A stretch of 64,000 bases of DNA from Clostridiaceae bacterium (GCA_902362365.1 CABIVQ010000007.1:1-64000), one strand, 5' to 3'. Counted from the stretch's first letter, positions 45,511-55,111 are shown. Made by a program: numbers and translations. The notes: a model not told the origin generated them from the sequence alone.

Positions 45511-46023
45511 TTATCTAATTATTTTTATTTTTGTAAGATAATTTATAAATTTTTTTATAAAAATATTACAGATGCTTGCGTAAATAAGTGAAAATAAGAA
45601 AAATATTGAAAAAGTTAAAACCGTTGAAAAAGAGCTAGCTAAATCTACAAAGGACGGAATACCGACTATATAAGTTAAAAATGTTATCCCAAGAGATAGT
45701 GCTATACTTGAAGATAGTATGGAAATTATTATTCCCTTCCTAAAAAGTAATGTTCCTATAACAATGCCTAGTAAACCTGTGGTGAAAAGTAGAATTATTG
45801 ATTCTTGAATACTAATCATAGTAAGAATTAATACTGAAGAAAAAAATACAGCAAGACCAAGAGGAATATTAAAAAAAACAGCTATTGCAATAGGTATAGT
45901 GCTTAATGGACTTAAGAACAGTCCAATAGCTGGTAAAAATATAGGTGCTGATTGGAATAGAACAGCCAATGTTGTTAATATGCCTCCAACACAAATAAAA
46001 CTGCTTATATTCATTTTATTCAA
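45511..46023 (-). CDS. integral membrane protein, ECF S-component-like
   Basis: 170 residues, about five or six hydrophobic segments (ISSFICVGGILTTLAVLFQSAPIFLPAIGLFLSPLSTIPIAIAVFFNIPLG...). It resembles substrate-binding (S) subunits of ECF transporters or DUF2232-type proteins. No EcfA or EcfT gene is adjacent, so this is tentative. TTG start at 46023 behind AAGGAGG. It lies downstream of, and on the same strand as, the broken dehydrogenase gene, between the two R copies. Confidence 0.65.
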   Translation of the reverse strand: MNKMNISSFICVGGILTTLAVLFQSAPIFLPAIGLFLSPLSTIPIAIAVFFNIPLGLAVFFSSVLILTMISIQESIILLFTTGLLGIVIGTLLFRKGIIISILSSSIALSLGITFLTYIVGIPSFVDLASSFSTVLTFSIFFLFSLIYASICNIFIKKFINYLTKIKIIR

Positions 46024-46091
46024 TTTTAATGCCTCCTTGTATAATCTAGTTGTGATATTTGATAGAAAGCTTTTTTATAATCTAATGGATA

Positions 46092-47504
46092 TTAAGGAAC
46101 AATTTCAAAAATAGTACCTTTGCTAAAATCAGTTACATTGGCAGAGGCATAAACCCCTAAATAAAGTCTGGTTTGATTCATATTCGTTCCCAAACAAACA
46201 TAATAAGCTGATTGAGAGCCAAAATTATAATCAGTTTCAATAATACTAAAATCATTTAGTTTATAATTTTTTGTTGATTTAGTATAAGCTAAAACTCCTC
46301 TCACTGGAGGTTTAAATTCTTCATTTCGGGCGAAATCAGTAAACACAACGCTTCCTGTTAAATCAGGTATTTTGTTTCCCATATATGGCTGAACCCCTGT
46401 AAGTGCAGAACCATCAAATGTATCTGGTCGTGAATCTTTATGAAAATAACAGGCTAGAGGTGAAAGGCGCTGTGCTGAAGTTTTTACTGCTTCATTGTAA
46501 TAAGTAATTGTTATCTCATTCAAAGTTGGACTATCAGAGCAATCTCCTATAAGCGAAGTCGGTAAAGTACCTTCCCATCCTCGCCAGCCAAAGTTAATAA
46601 ATTTTTCTTGTTCAGGTTGGGATTTTAAATAAGATTGAACAAGCTGAGTAACGGGCATTGGTCTATAATTAACGAATGAAAAAATTGACTCTACTAAATC
46701 CTGTCCAACATTTCCCACATATTTTGTATATTGGTTATAAAACCTTTGAAATGAAATTCCAGGTATATTACGAACTCCTTTGGCCATTACTGTAAGAGTT
46801 TCCTGAATAGATATAGGAAGTTCATTAAAACGTGTGACTACAGGCGGATTATTGATTAATGCATTCTTAGTTACATCAATTTCAATTATTTTACCGCAGA
46901 TTTCCATATTATCCTGACTTAAGTTAAATGGATCATAACCTGATCCACCATCTCCAGTTGTTAAAACGAGTTTTCCAGTTTCAGGTGAAAAGTTTAAGCT
47001 ATTGACACCATTATGATTGGCAAATGGTCTTCTTAGATTAAGCAATGTTCGCCTTTTTTTAGATTGACCATTAGGTTGTAAAGCCCATTCTTCAACTGTA
47101 TCAATATGATCATATTGAGTATCTCTATCTGTCTATTTTAGATTTAAAGTTTCGGGGTCACATGGGTTAGGATCAAAAGGTTTTGAAAGAGCACCAGGAC
47201 CTTGTGTTCCTGCTACTGAATAATGAAGATAAAACAGACCATTATAATAAAATGATGGATGAAAAGCTAGACCGAGCAGTCCTCGTTCATCATATCCACC
47301 ATTAGAAGTACCTAGTTCTATTATTCGGGGGCGAATATCTAAAAAAGTATTTATAGCTCCCTTTGATATATAAAATATTCTACCTACCTGAGTTGCAATA
47401 AATAAACTTTCACTTGAATCACCTGGAATGATAGTTGTTTTCAAAACAGTGGGTAAATCTATATTCTTAACAATAGGCTGTAAACTAACTTTAATTTTCC
47501 TCAT
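46092..47504 (-). pseudogene. PQQ-type glucose/sorbosone dehydrogenase with in-frame TAG
   Basis: One continuous 470-codon frame except for a TAG at 47133-47135, reading ...CDPETLNLK-stop-TDRDTQYDHIDTVEEW.... Family marks of soluble-aldose-dehydrogenase propellers are SLFIATQVGRIFYI, GGYDERGLLGLAFHPSFYYNGLFYLHYS, NSLNFSPETGKLVLTTGDGG, and FGWRGWEGTLPT. No signal peptide. A TGG to TAG change (Trp) would explain the stop. A methionine 87 bases downstream (47045) would restart a propeller without its first blades. SD GAAGGAG precedes the ATG. Confidence 0.8.
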
Positions 47505-47824
47505 CTAATACATACTCCTTCTTATTATTTACTATAGATAATCAAGTTCAATTTTTAACATATTTTTAGAACACTTTTGATTTTTAAGCAGTGGAATTTA
47601 AAAATATTTAATTAAATTATGAAGTTGTTTATCTATATTACAATAATATGATTAGAACTATTGTATTAATACAGAATTGTGGCTAAAAAACTATGGCACT
47701 AGGGTTTTAGTGTATAATAGGAATAGTAATTCAAGTCACTTTATGGTTTAACAATTTATGTAAATAACTGGATATTTTGGATTGTAGAGCAATAAGATAT
47801 AAAGTAAGACCATGCATTTATAGT

Positions 47825-47872
47825 AAAAAGTCCAAGGATGTACCAAAAATGATACACCCTTGGACTTTTTGG
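47825..47872. terminator. bidirectional terminator in a 540-bp gene-free stretch
   Basis: AAAAAGTCCAAGG (47825-47837) pairs with CCTTGGACTTTTT (47858-47870). Otherwise 47505-48042 shows no supported gene. Confidence 0.88.
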
Positions 47873-48042
47873 CATAAATATAAAAAATTCAAAATACAAC
47901 TTTATGTGAAGGTATGAAAGTGCATGACTTTTTATTGTACAAAGTAATGTGACATATGATTACAGGAAAATAAAAGATTTCAAATTAAGAACACTAGAGT
48001 TTATGTAAATGGTAATAAATGAGTAAAAAGAATGCTATAAGA

Positions 48043-48451
48043 AAAAATAATTTTATATAATAAGTTTGTAGTATTACTTAGTTGTTATATAATGCGAAGT
48101 AGCGTAAATTGTAAAATGTTATTTAATAATATGAGCTCATATTTATATTTACAATTTGGGTAAACTTAAAGAACTTATAACTATTGGTAGTTTATATAAA
48201 AAATGGCTAGATATTGATGTATTTTCAATAGTTATAGCCATTTTTATTTCTTATATTACACAATTGTGTAACAGAGCCTATTTTAAATATATATCTTATT
48301 AACTTAATTCTTAAATATATCAATAGAATCACTTGAAGAAATATATATTATGTACAATGATTGTAGTTAAGCTTATAATTGTGTTTATAAAAATTAAACA
48401 ACTTAAAGAGTATACAGAGAAAGTATAATATAGGTTTACAATTTTTATATA
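48043..48451. repeat. duplicated element R, copy 2
   Basis: Same order as copy 1, including the terminator (48198-48246), with a handful of substitutions and small indels. Together the copies bracket the 45.3-48.0 kb segment with the dehydrogenase and membrane-protein genes. Confidence 0.92.
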
Positions 48452-48458
48452 CTATGAA

Positions 48459-48644
48459 TTAAGAAAAACTATAGATAATAAGAAACTTGTAGTAAGTACA
48501 ATTAAGCTAGGAGTAAATGGAGAATGAAAAAATGATAAAAGAACTTACTTTGTAGTACGTATAGACGATGAAAGTCAAAAACTAGCAGGTTCCGTAGCGA
48601 AGAGCATAGCTTTAAATATTATAAAAAAACGAATAACTATATAA
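48459..48644 (+). pseudogene. gene fragment with in-frame TGA
   Basis: Frame begins right after R copy 2: LRKTIDNKKLVVSTIKLGVNGE-stop-KNDKRTYFVVRIDDESQKLAGSVAKSIALNIIKKRITI. The text looks coding on both sides of the TGA and lacks a start, so R copy 2 has probably replaced the 5' part. Family unknown. Confidence 0.45.
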
Positions 48645-48862
48645 CCATAAATATAGAACAACTATATCATGACTTAGTTAATAATAATAAATTTTAGAAC
48701 AATATAAGCTATAGTGTATTATAATAGGATTAATCATATAAAGGGAGAGAATTAATAGAAGTGAATGTGATGATGAAAAAGCTCCAAAACAGAAGGCAAT
48801 AAATGTAATAATATAGTATAATATTAGAAAAATTAATAAGACATAGATAAGGAGTAAATTAT

Positions 48863-49597
48863 ATGAGAATAGCAGTTATATCAGATATACACAGCAATAT
48901 TTATGCATTACAATCAGTATTTGATGATATAGATAATAGAAATATAGACTTAGTAGCATGCACGGGTGATTTGGTAGGATATGGTACTAAGCCTAATGAG
49001 GTTATAGATTTAATAAGAGAAAATAAAGTTATGACTATTATGGGAAATTATGATGATGCTATAGGAAACTATAAAATAGTGTGTGGATGTGATTATCAAG
49101 ACCCAAAAGATGCAGAAAAAGCTGGGCTTTCAATGCATTTTACATCAACAGAAACTACTAAAGAAAATAAAGAATATTTAAGTAATTTACCTAAAGAAGC
49201 AACGTTAAAATTTAATGATAAAACTATAAGGTTAGTTCATGGAAGTACAAGACTTATAAATGAATATCTAAAGGAGGACTCAAAAGAAGCAGACGAAGTT
49301 ATGAGTAATTTAGTTGAAGATATTTTAATTTGTGGCCATACACATATACCTTACGCTAAATATTATGGTGACAAGTTACTTGTAAATGCAGGTAGCGTTG
49401 GTAAGCCAAAAACAAATAATCCTAATGCAAATTATGTAGTTATAGATATAAATAATGATGAAAAATCATCAGATAGGGTTAAAGTAGAAATTATTGAAGT
49501 GATATATGATTTTGAAAAAGCAGCAAGAGAAATAGAAGAAAATAAAATACTTCCCAATGATTTTGCAAGACTTATAAGAGAGGGTAGTTCAAAGTAA
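48863..49597 (+). CDS. metallophosphoesterase (YfcE/MJ0936-like)
   Basis: 244 residues. Calcineurin-like phosphoesterase with the metal-ligand series SDIHSN (D8, H10), TGDLVGYG, MGNYDD, VHGS and GHTHIPYAK. It hydrolyses phosphodiesters using two metal ions; in vivo substrate unknown. SD AAGGAG. Monocistronic, with a palindromic terminator overlapping its stop codon. Confidence 0.92.
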   Translation: MRIAVISDIHSNIYALQSVFDDIDNRNIDLVACTGDLVGYGTKPNEVIDLIRENKVMTIMGNYDDAIGNYKIVCGCDYQDPKDAEKAGLSMHFTSTETTKENKEYLSNLPKEATLKFNDKTIRLVHGSTRLINEYLKEDSKEADEVMSNLVEDILICGHTHIPYAKYYGDKLLVNAGSVGKPKTNNPNANYVVIDINNDEKSSDRVKVEIIEVIYDFEKAAREIEENKILPNDFARLIREGSSK

Positions 49598-49626
49598 AAG
49601 GATAAAATAATATTATTTTATCCTTT
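49597..49626 (+). terminator. 30-base palindromic terminator
   Basis: AAAGGATAAAATAAT and ATTATTTTATCCTTT are fully complementary and start at the last base of the stop codon of the phosphoesterase gene. Confidence 0.85.
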
Positions 49627-49778
49627 AAATATATATATTCTAAATTTAGTTATAGAATTATTATTAAACTATTTATTATAGATATTTTATTATAATTAGA
49701 ATTCTTTAGATATCATGCTTTTTACCGCATCATTTTAATGAAACTATTTTGTAATTGGAAGATAATTGAATATTATAT

Positions 49779-49817
49779 ATAATATAATCAAACTTCTCAC
49801 TTGTTATATAATGCAAA
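49779..49817 (+). repeat. module A
   Basis: ATAATATAATCAAACTTCTC then ACTTGTTATATAATGCAAAA, 22 bases before the ATG of the lipoprotein gene. Confidence 0.7.
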
Positions 49818-49839
49818 ATAAAAAATGGGGGAATTTGAA

Positions 49840-50295
49840 ATGAAAAAGAGAAATTTATTAATTGTAATTATAGCAATATTGTTTTTAGTCGGGTGCTCAT
49901 CTAATGGAAGAAATATTAGCAAGACAGAATCAGGGATTGATGTTCCGATAGTAGAGATTAAAAATGAAGATGATAAAACTGAAATAGCAAGAGTTGTATT
50001 TGAAGAATACTTAAAGCTAACTTATGAAAATTATTTAAATGATGAAAATGAAAGAATTAATATTCTTAAAGATTATAAAATTAGAGATATAAGTATATTA
50101 GAAAATTCAAACTCTGAAGGATACCGTATAGAAATAACATATGACTTACAAGCAACTGATGGATATGCAACGGTATTTGAAACAGGAAATGGGGAAATAA
50201 AAGAGAATAATTGGGTAAAAGGAAAATATCAAATTGTAGACATAAAAAAAATAGGGGAAGATAAATATACTATTTCAGAAATGTATACAGGATAA
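49840..50295 (+). CDS. lipoprotein of unknown function
   Basis: 151 residues from the ATG at 49840 (SD GGGGGAA; an ATG 15 bases upstream overlaps the SD). Signal MKKRNLLIVIIAILFLVGC with lipobox LVGC. The mature part is acidic and probably alpha/beta (DKTEIARVVFEEYLKLTYENYLND...YRIEITYDLQATDGYATVFETGNGE), resembling NTF2-like DUFs. It is the clearest module A-gene-module B unit. Confidence 0.75.
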   Translation: MKKRNLLIVIIAILFLVGCSSNGRNISKTESGIDVPIVEIKNEDDKTEIARVVFEEYLKLTYENYLNDENERINILKDYKIRDISILENSNSEGYRIEITYDLQATDGYATVFETGNGEIKENNWVKGKYQIVDIKKIGEDKYTISEMYTG

Positions 50296-50340
50296 ACCTT
50301 CTTAAATATATATCTACTATATATACATACTTATTATTCC

Positions 50341-50436
50341 AAATATTAATATATTACGAACAAAATATAGTAAATTAGATAAATAACCACACTTTAGTCT
50401 TAGATATGTTGAAAATACTAAAGTGTGATTATTTTT
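50341..50436 (+). repeat. module B plus hairpin terminator
   Basis: AATATTAATATATTACGAAC (50343-50362), then AACCACACTTTAGT (50385-50398) pairing with ACTAAAGTGTGATT (50417-50430). The whole ~95 bases align with the reverse complement of 61999-62088. Confidence 0.8.
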
Positions 50437-50473
50437 ATCCTCTAATTATCACAAAGTAAGCATTTATAAAAAA

Positions 50474-51295
50474 TTATTTCCAAGTTATATCTGCTTCTTT
50501 TCTAGGAACAGTTCTTGAGTATTTTACATCTGGGTAGCCTACAGGCATACAAGTTACAATCTTCTTTCCTTCTTCTATACCAAGATAATCTAGAATATTT
50601 TTATTATAACTAGCAGCTCTTACAAGGAAACCACTAAAGAAAGTTCCAAGACCTAAAGCATTAGTCATTAACTCCATGTTAGAAGATGCTAAAGCACCAT
50701 TTACATCAGAATTTGCTGCTACAATTATTACTGCTGTAGCATTGAAAAATAGCATGTCATTTTGCTTAGGGTTTTCTTTGAAGGCATCATGCATTTGTAA
50801 CCACATTTTAGCATATTTTTGTACTTGCATATTTTCAGGAGTTTTATTTGAAAGTATATATTCTCCTAGATTTTTTAATGTTTCTATAACCATAGATTTT
50901 AATTCATCTATATTTTCTTTTACTACTACATAAGAAACATCTTGAAGATTACCACCTGTTTGAGTAAATCTTCCAGCTTCGATTATTTTAGAAATCTTAT
51001 CAATTTCAACATCTTTATTTTTGAAATGTCTTACACTTCGTCTATATTTAATGAAATTAAGAAGTTTATCAGCATCTAGTTCAAATTCTTCTTTGTTGTA
51101 ATTTTTTACATCATCCATATTATACAAATCTGTAGACACTGCTTCTTTAGGACATATAGCAATGCAATGACCACATTTCATACAGGTTTCATTTTTTATA
51201 TTAGCTTTTTTATCAACGATTTCTATATCTTTGACAAGACAATCTTTTACACATAGACCACAGCCTATACATTTTTCTTTATCTACTTTAAACAT
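50474..51295 (-). CDS. ferredoxin-nitroreductase fusion
   Basis: 273 residues from the ATG at 51295 (SD GGGGG). The N-terminal 2x4Fe-4S ferredoxin has CIGCGLCVKDC and CMKCGHCIAICP. From ~65 on an FMN nitroreductase domain follows (FIKYRRSVRHFKNKDVEIDKISKIIEAGRFTQTGGNLQDVSYVVV ... GLGTFFSGFLVRAA). Such fusions reduce nitro- or quinone-type compounds with ferredoxin electrons. Divergent from an HxlR regulator, so probably induced by electrophiles. Confidence 0.92.
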   Translation of the reverse strand: MFKVDKEKCIGCGLCVKDCLVKDIEIVDKKANIKNETCMKCGHCIAICPKEAVSTDLYNMDDVKNYNKEEFELDADKLLNFIKYRRSVRHFKNKDVEIDKISKIIEAGRFTQTGGNLQDVSYVVVKENIDELKSMVIETLKNLGEYILSNKTPENMQVQKYAKMWLQMHDAFKENPKQNDMLFFNATAVIIVAANSDVNGALASSNMELMTNALGLGTFFSGFLVRAASYNKNILDYLGIEEGKKIVTCMPVGYPDVKYSRTVPRKEADITWK

Positions 51296-51398
51296 AAAGA
51301 TAACCCCCATTAATTAGAATTTAATATATAATAAATATTGATGAATATATTTTAAAATAACTGTAAACTTACTACAAGTAGAGTTATTTTTAATAGAT

Positions 51399-51416
51399 AC
51401 TATCTTTAAAGATAGT
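51399..51416. promoter_or_regulatory. perfect 18-base palindrome, candidate HxlR operator
   Basis: ACTATCTTTAAAGATAGT lies in the intergenic region between the nitroreductase and HxlR genes, 24 bases before the HxlR ATG. Confidence 0.65.
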
Positions 51417-51440
51417 AACAAAAGAAAGAGGAGCATTTAC

Positions 51441-51782
51441 ATGAGAAATTTACAAAATGAATATTTATATTCAATGGATTTATGTATGGATTTATTAGGT
51501 GGAAAATGGAAGATGAGAATATTATATCATCTTGCTAGTGGTACTAAAAGATTTGGAGAACTTAGAAACTTACTAGATGGAATAACTGAGTCTACTTTAA
51601 GTAAACAACTTAAAGAACTTGAGAGAGATAAATTAATTATAAGAACTGTTTATCCTGAAATTCCTCCTAAGGTGGAATATTCTATAAGCGATTACTCTAT
51701 GAATCTTCTTCCAGCACTTAAAAACCTGTGTGCATGGACAAGAAATTATGCTAAAGATATGGATATAGAACTATTAAAATAA
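51441..51782 (+). CDS. HxlR-family winged-helix regulator
   Basis: 113 residues. HxlR/YodB fold: DLCMDLLGGKWKMRILYHLASGTKRFGELRNLLDGITESTLSKQLKELERDKLIIRTVYPEIPPKVEYSISDYSMNLLPAL. Cys residues near the N-terminus (DLCMDLLGGKW) match the redox-sensing Cys position of YodB-type members, so it may sense quinones or diamide. Diverges from the nitroreductase gene it probably represses. SD is GAGGAG. Confidence 0.92.
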   Translation: MRNLQNEYLYSMDLCMDLLGGKWKMRILYHLASGTKRFGELRNLLDGITESTLSKQLKELERDKLIIRTVYPEIPPKVEYSISDYSMNLLPALKNLCAWTRNYAKDMDIELLK

Positions 51783-51899
51783 TAATTTAGTAAATGTAGC
51801 AAATAAATAGATATGTATTACTATAAATAAAATTAGAAATAGATATATTGAATTGGTATAGACTTAATGAGGCTTTAATATAACTTTTTTTTAGTTTGT

Positions 51900-51955
51900 A
51901 AATTATTCAATAAGCCTTATGATATAAGAAGTTTATAATTGTCATATATTGCAAA
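51900..51955 (+). repeat. dispersed repeat, partner of 27725-27783
   Basis: AAATTATTCAATAAGCCTTA ... AATTGTCATATATTGCAAAA. It ends where the GNAT remnant begins. Confidence 0.6.
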
Positions 51956-51958
51956 AAA

Positions 51959-52172
51959 TCAGCTTATTGGTTCTCTCAAAAATGGAATATGCCAGTTGAA
52001 GCATACCAGGAAAGCATTCGGGAATGTATTGAACAAAAAACTGGTATATCTCAATGGTATACAGTTTTGGACGATAAAGAAAATTTTATGAAAAATGTGG
52101 TTGAAATTTTTTACTACAGTAAATGATGATGAGGGCAATTCTATCAGAATGTATATTGCTTCTACATTATAG
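51959..52172 (+). pseudogene. GNAT acetyltransferase remnant with internal deletion
   Basis: Start-less N-terminal part SAYWFSQKWNMPVEAYQESIRECIEQKTGISQWYTVLDDKENF, then after a frame change the C-terminal end FFTTVNDDEGNSIRMYIAST with stop. The two ends of a ~150-residue GNAT protein are joined with the acetyl-CoA-binding centre missing. Nonfunctional. Confidence 0.7.
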
Positions 52173-52201
52173 TAAAATTCAATTTGTAGGTAAATTGTAT
52201 A

Positions 52202-52259
52202 CTAGATCTGGAAATATATTATGAATTTTCCAAATATGCATATTATATTCCCGGATCTA
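52202..52259. terminator. terminator of the propeller-like gene
   Basis: CTAGATCTGG and CCCGGATCTAG form the outer stem with AT-rich inner pairing. On the minus strand it lies just beyond the stop at 52289. Confidence 0.6.
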
Positions 52260-52288
52260 GCAAAGTAAACTTAAAAAACTATTTTATA

Positions 52289-53890
52289 TTAGCATTTAAA
52301 CTTATTAATGTTATTCATAATTTCATCCCAATGACATCTTAGATAATCTAGAGGTTCTTCTAACAATTCATATAAATAATCGTATATTTCGTAGAGTTTT
52401 TCTTCCATACATCTGTCATAGTCATAACATCTACAAATAGCAAATTCACCTTTACGTTCTTCTTGTCCATATGGTTCACAAGTATATTTTAGAACTTCAC
52501 AGCCTTGGTAAGCATTTGCAGTTCCTAAATATAAATCACCTTCCAAGTCTTCGTAAAGGGATATACCAGCAAAACGACCTCTACCACATCTTCTAGCAAT
52601 ACCATTACATGAGATTAACTTATATTTATATCCATCACAAGATGTATACAAATCAAATCCAAATTGATATCTCATAGCTTCTATATAATAAATAATATGT
52701 TTATAGATGTTTATAATTTTTTCAGTTAGTGAAGTACCAAGTATTTCTTTTACATTTTCTATATTGGCTAAAATTAATCCTAAAGTAGCTTGAATGTTTA
52801 CTGCATTATCAAAAGTAGTAATATATAGCATTCCTTCGTATTCCTTTATCTGTGATGCATAAATATTAAATGGATTATTAAATCCTGAACCAAATTGTTG
52901 GGAGTTATTTTCATTTATTCTACAAGTAGATTTAATAGGATTGGAACCAACTACAATTTTCCAGGTATCACATTTATCTATTTTTGCTATGTCACAGCCC
53001 ATTGGAAAAATCCAAGCTAAAGGTATAGGTTTTGCTAAACCTACATATAAGCTATTATTAAAAACACCCATAGATGTAATATGTCTATTGGCTTCATCTC
53101 CAAATCCACTACATCCAACTAAAGTCCAATCATTAACACAAGGTTTCTCTTTATTTGTTCTCCAAACTTGTGCTCCATAAGGAGTGCTTGTACCAACATA
53201 TATTCTATTATTGAATTCTACCATAGCAGTTATGCCACCTCGAGGATTTTTATTCCTGTCGTAATTTTCATATTGGCATGAGCGTGTTTCCAATTTCCAA
53301 GGATAAAACTCAGGATCTTCACTACTATATAAGTAGGTTTCTTCATTTTCTCCATACAAATTGTCTACAGTAGCCAAATATATTCTTCCATCTTTTGATA
53401 TCATTGCTCTAGATATATTTCCTTTAATTTTCTGACCTGTTTGGTCATAATCTATTACTGGTCGCCAATCAACACCACTAACAGTTTTGTATATAACTAA
53501 AGAGTTATTTAAACTAGCAGATACAGCATAAAGTGCACCATAGCCATTATAAGGTCTGTGACATATCATATAGCTAAATCCAAGTAAGTCACATGAATCG
53601 CTTTCGAATATTTCCGAAATTTTAAAAGCTCTTTGCCATGGAATATCGTGATATTTTCTATATCTCCATATTTCTCCATAGTTATCTTGATTTGTAGGTT
53701 GAAGTGATAAAGGCATTTTAGTAAATACTCCTGTAGATTTTAATATATTCACTAAAATATTTCTTCCAGTTGCAACATAAATATGTTCATTTAAATCACT
53801 AATTGCCCAAGCATAGTTATTTTGCCTAGCATTTGTTAAATTACACTCATCAAAGCCTTTTGTAAAAGTCAGATTGTCAAATCCATACAT
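52289..53890 (-). CDS. large Cys-rich beta-propeller-like protein, unknown
   Basis: 533 residues without signal peptide. Repeating short beta motifs ending in IYVAT, IYLAT, IYVGT, LYVGL, LYITT, LYLGT suggest a six- to seven-bladed propeller (Kelch/YVTN-like). About 20 Cys are concentrated in the last third (YTCEPYGQEERKGEFAICRCYDYDRCMEEK). The C-terminal ~60 residues look helical (EEKLYEIYDYLYELLEEPLDYLRCHWDEIM). ATG after ATGGAGGT. Not assigned to a family; a spore-coat or surface role is only a thought from the Cys content. Confidence 0.7.
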   Translation of the reverse strand: MYGFDNLTFTKGFDECNLTNARQNNYAWAISDLNEHIYVATGRNILVNILKSTGVFTKMPLSLQPTNQDNYGEIWRYRKYHDIPWQRAFKISEIFESDSCDLLGFSYMICHRPYNGYGALYAVSASLNNSLVIYKTVSGVDWRPVIDYDQTGQKIKGNISRAMISKDGRIYLATVDNLYGENEETYLYSSEDPEFYPWKLETRSCQYENYDRNKNPRGGITAMVEFNNRIYVGTSTPYGAQVWRTNKEKPCVNDWTLVGCSGFGDEANRHITSMGVFNNSLYVGLAKPIPLAWIFPMGCDIAKIDKCDTWKIVVGSNPIKSTCRINENNSQQFGSGFNNPFNIYASQIKEYEGMLYITTFDNAVNIQATLGLILANIENVKEILGTSLTEKIINIYKHIIYYIEAMRYQFGFDLYTSCDGYKYKLISCNGIARRCGRGRFAGISLYEDLEGDLYLGTANAYQGCEVLKYTCEPYGQEERKGEFAICRCYDYDRCMEEKLYEIYDYLYELLEEPLDYLRCHWDEIMNNINKFKC

Positions 53891-53982
53891 ATATTTACCT
53901 CCATTATTAATATCTACAAAAATTTGTAGTGTAATAATAGTTTATGAAAAATATGTAAATATGTTCTATTGTTTAGCGAAAA

Positions 53983-54135
53983 ATGTCAAGAAAAGGTAGA
54001 AATACACTTTTTGGAGCATTATTAGTAGATGCTGATGGAAATATATTAATGGAACAAGGAAATGTTGAAATAACAGAGCATAGATGTACAGGTCATGCAG
54101 AAGCAGGTATTCTTTTTCCGATTAAATTAATGTAA
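53983..54135 (+). pseudogene. nucleoside deaminase N-terminal remnant
   Basis: 50 codons: NTLFGALLVDADGNILMEQGNVEITEHRCTGHAEAG matches the start of the cytidine/guanine deaminase fold up to the zinc motif HAE. It then runs into unrelated residues and a stop; the PCxxC zinc motif and the leading helix are missing. Confidence 0.7.
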
Positions 54136-54153
54136 TTTATAGTAAATCAATTC

Positions 54154-54324
54154 ATGATGTTTCCAATAGATCAACTTATATTTGTGGAAGATGAATTTAT
54201 TATATCTTATCATTTATTTACTTATATAGGATTAGTTCTACTATGTGGACTTATTGTTACATACACAGGCATAATAGTACAAACGTTAGATGAAATTAAA
54301 GAGGTAATTAATAAAAATAAGTAG
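54154..54324 (+). CDS. 56-residue single-pass membrane protein
   Basis: MMFPIDQLIFVEDEFIISY, membrane segment LFTYIGLVLLCGLIVTYTGIIV, then an acidic/basic tail LDEIKEVINKNK. No SD is visible and the start lies directly behind the deaminase remnant, so the 5' end may be lost. Module B follows five bases after the stop. Confidence 0.4.
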   Translation: MMFPIDQLIFVEDEFIISYHLFTYIGLVLLCGLIVTYTGIIVQTLDEIKEVINKNK

Positions 54325-54328
54325 ATTA

Positions 54329-54380
54329 CAATATTAATATATTACGAACTAAAGGAATAGGACATATGCTCCTATTTTTT
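54329..54380 (+). repeat. module B plus hairpin
   Basis: CAATATTAATATATTACGAA (54330-54349), then AATAGGA (54356-54362) pairing with TCCTATT (54370-54376) and T6. Confidence 0.75.
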
Positions 54381-54611
54381 ATTACAAGGGGATTATAATA
54401 CTTCAAAATCTGTGGAAAGTTTGTGTATTAAAGTGATACTGATGTATTTAAAAAAGTAAAAAGTGACAAAAAGGTTATAAAAATAAGTACCCACGAAAGC
54501 ATCTGTCTTAGTGTACATTTTCATAACTATTAATTATGTTATAATAAAATCGTAAATATTTGTATTCTGAGTATTATAAATATATATTTAAATTAGAAGG
54601 GGGAGTTAGTT

Positions 54612-54899
54612 ATGATATTATGGATTTTGGTTTTTACTGGAATTTTAATATTTGTTTCGGTAATTTATTTTCTTGTGAAAAATTATAAAGATGGTAAGTA
54701 TAGCAAAGGATATGGATTACTTTCTTATACAGGTTTTGGAATGGTGTTGCTTGGAATAATTTTGTTAATGGAGCCTATATTTACAAGTTTACCAGGGAAT
54801 TTTTCTAATACAGCACCATGGGGCATCGCTATGTGTATTTCTACAATAGTAGGTAATTTACTGTTAAAACCAACATTTTTAAAAAATAAAAATAATTAG
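54612..54899 (+). CDS. small membrane protein, unknown
   Basis: 95 residues with three hydrophobic segments (LWILVFTGILIFVSVIYFLV; GYGLLSYTGFGMVLLGIILLM; WGIAMCISTIVGNLLL). SD AAGGGGG. Unknown family; an independent gene between module B and the right inverted repeat. Confidence 0.65.
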   Translation: MILWILVFTGILIFVSVIYFLVKNYKDGKYSKGYGLLSYTGFGMVLLGIILLMEPIFTSLPGNFSNTAPWGIAMCISTIVGNLLLKPTFLKNKNN

Positions 54900-55019
54900 G
54901 TTATAAAAAATACATTTAATAGATTATTAAGCATCTTTAACTTAGATGCTTTTGTTGTGTTCAATAAAACATATATTATTATAAACAGTTATTTATCATG
55001 GATTTTGTTATTTACAGGT

Positions 55020-55107
55020 AGGAGTATGTCTATTGGTATACCCCTACTTTTTTGTTATTAAAATTGTTCCTAATATCAACACTATATTAAAACATAGCTT
55101 AAAATAT
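55020..55107 (-). repeat. long inverted repeat, right copy (contains terminator)
   Basis: Reverse complement of 41589-41689 over ~88 bases with about ten differences. The part at 55020-55056 forms a GGAGTAT...ATACCCC hairpin with a T6 tail. Confidence 0.85.
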
Positions 55108-55111
55108 AAAT

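Noticed and set aside
47045..47135. TAG in the dehydrogenase as a pyrrolysine codon
   Set aside because: No pyl genes in view, enzyme class unrelated to methylamine methyltransferases, and a simple TGG to TAG change explains it.
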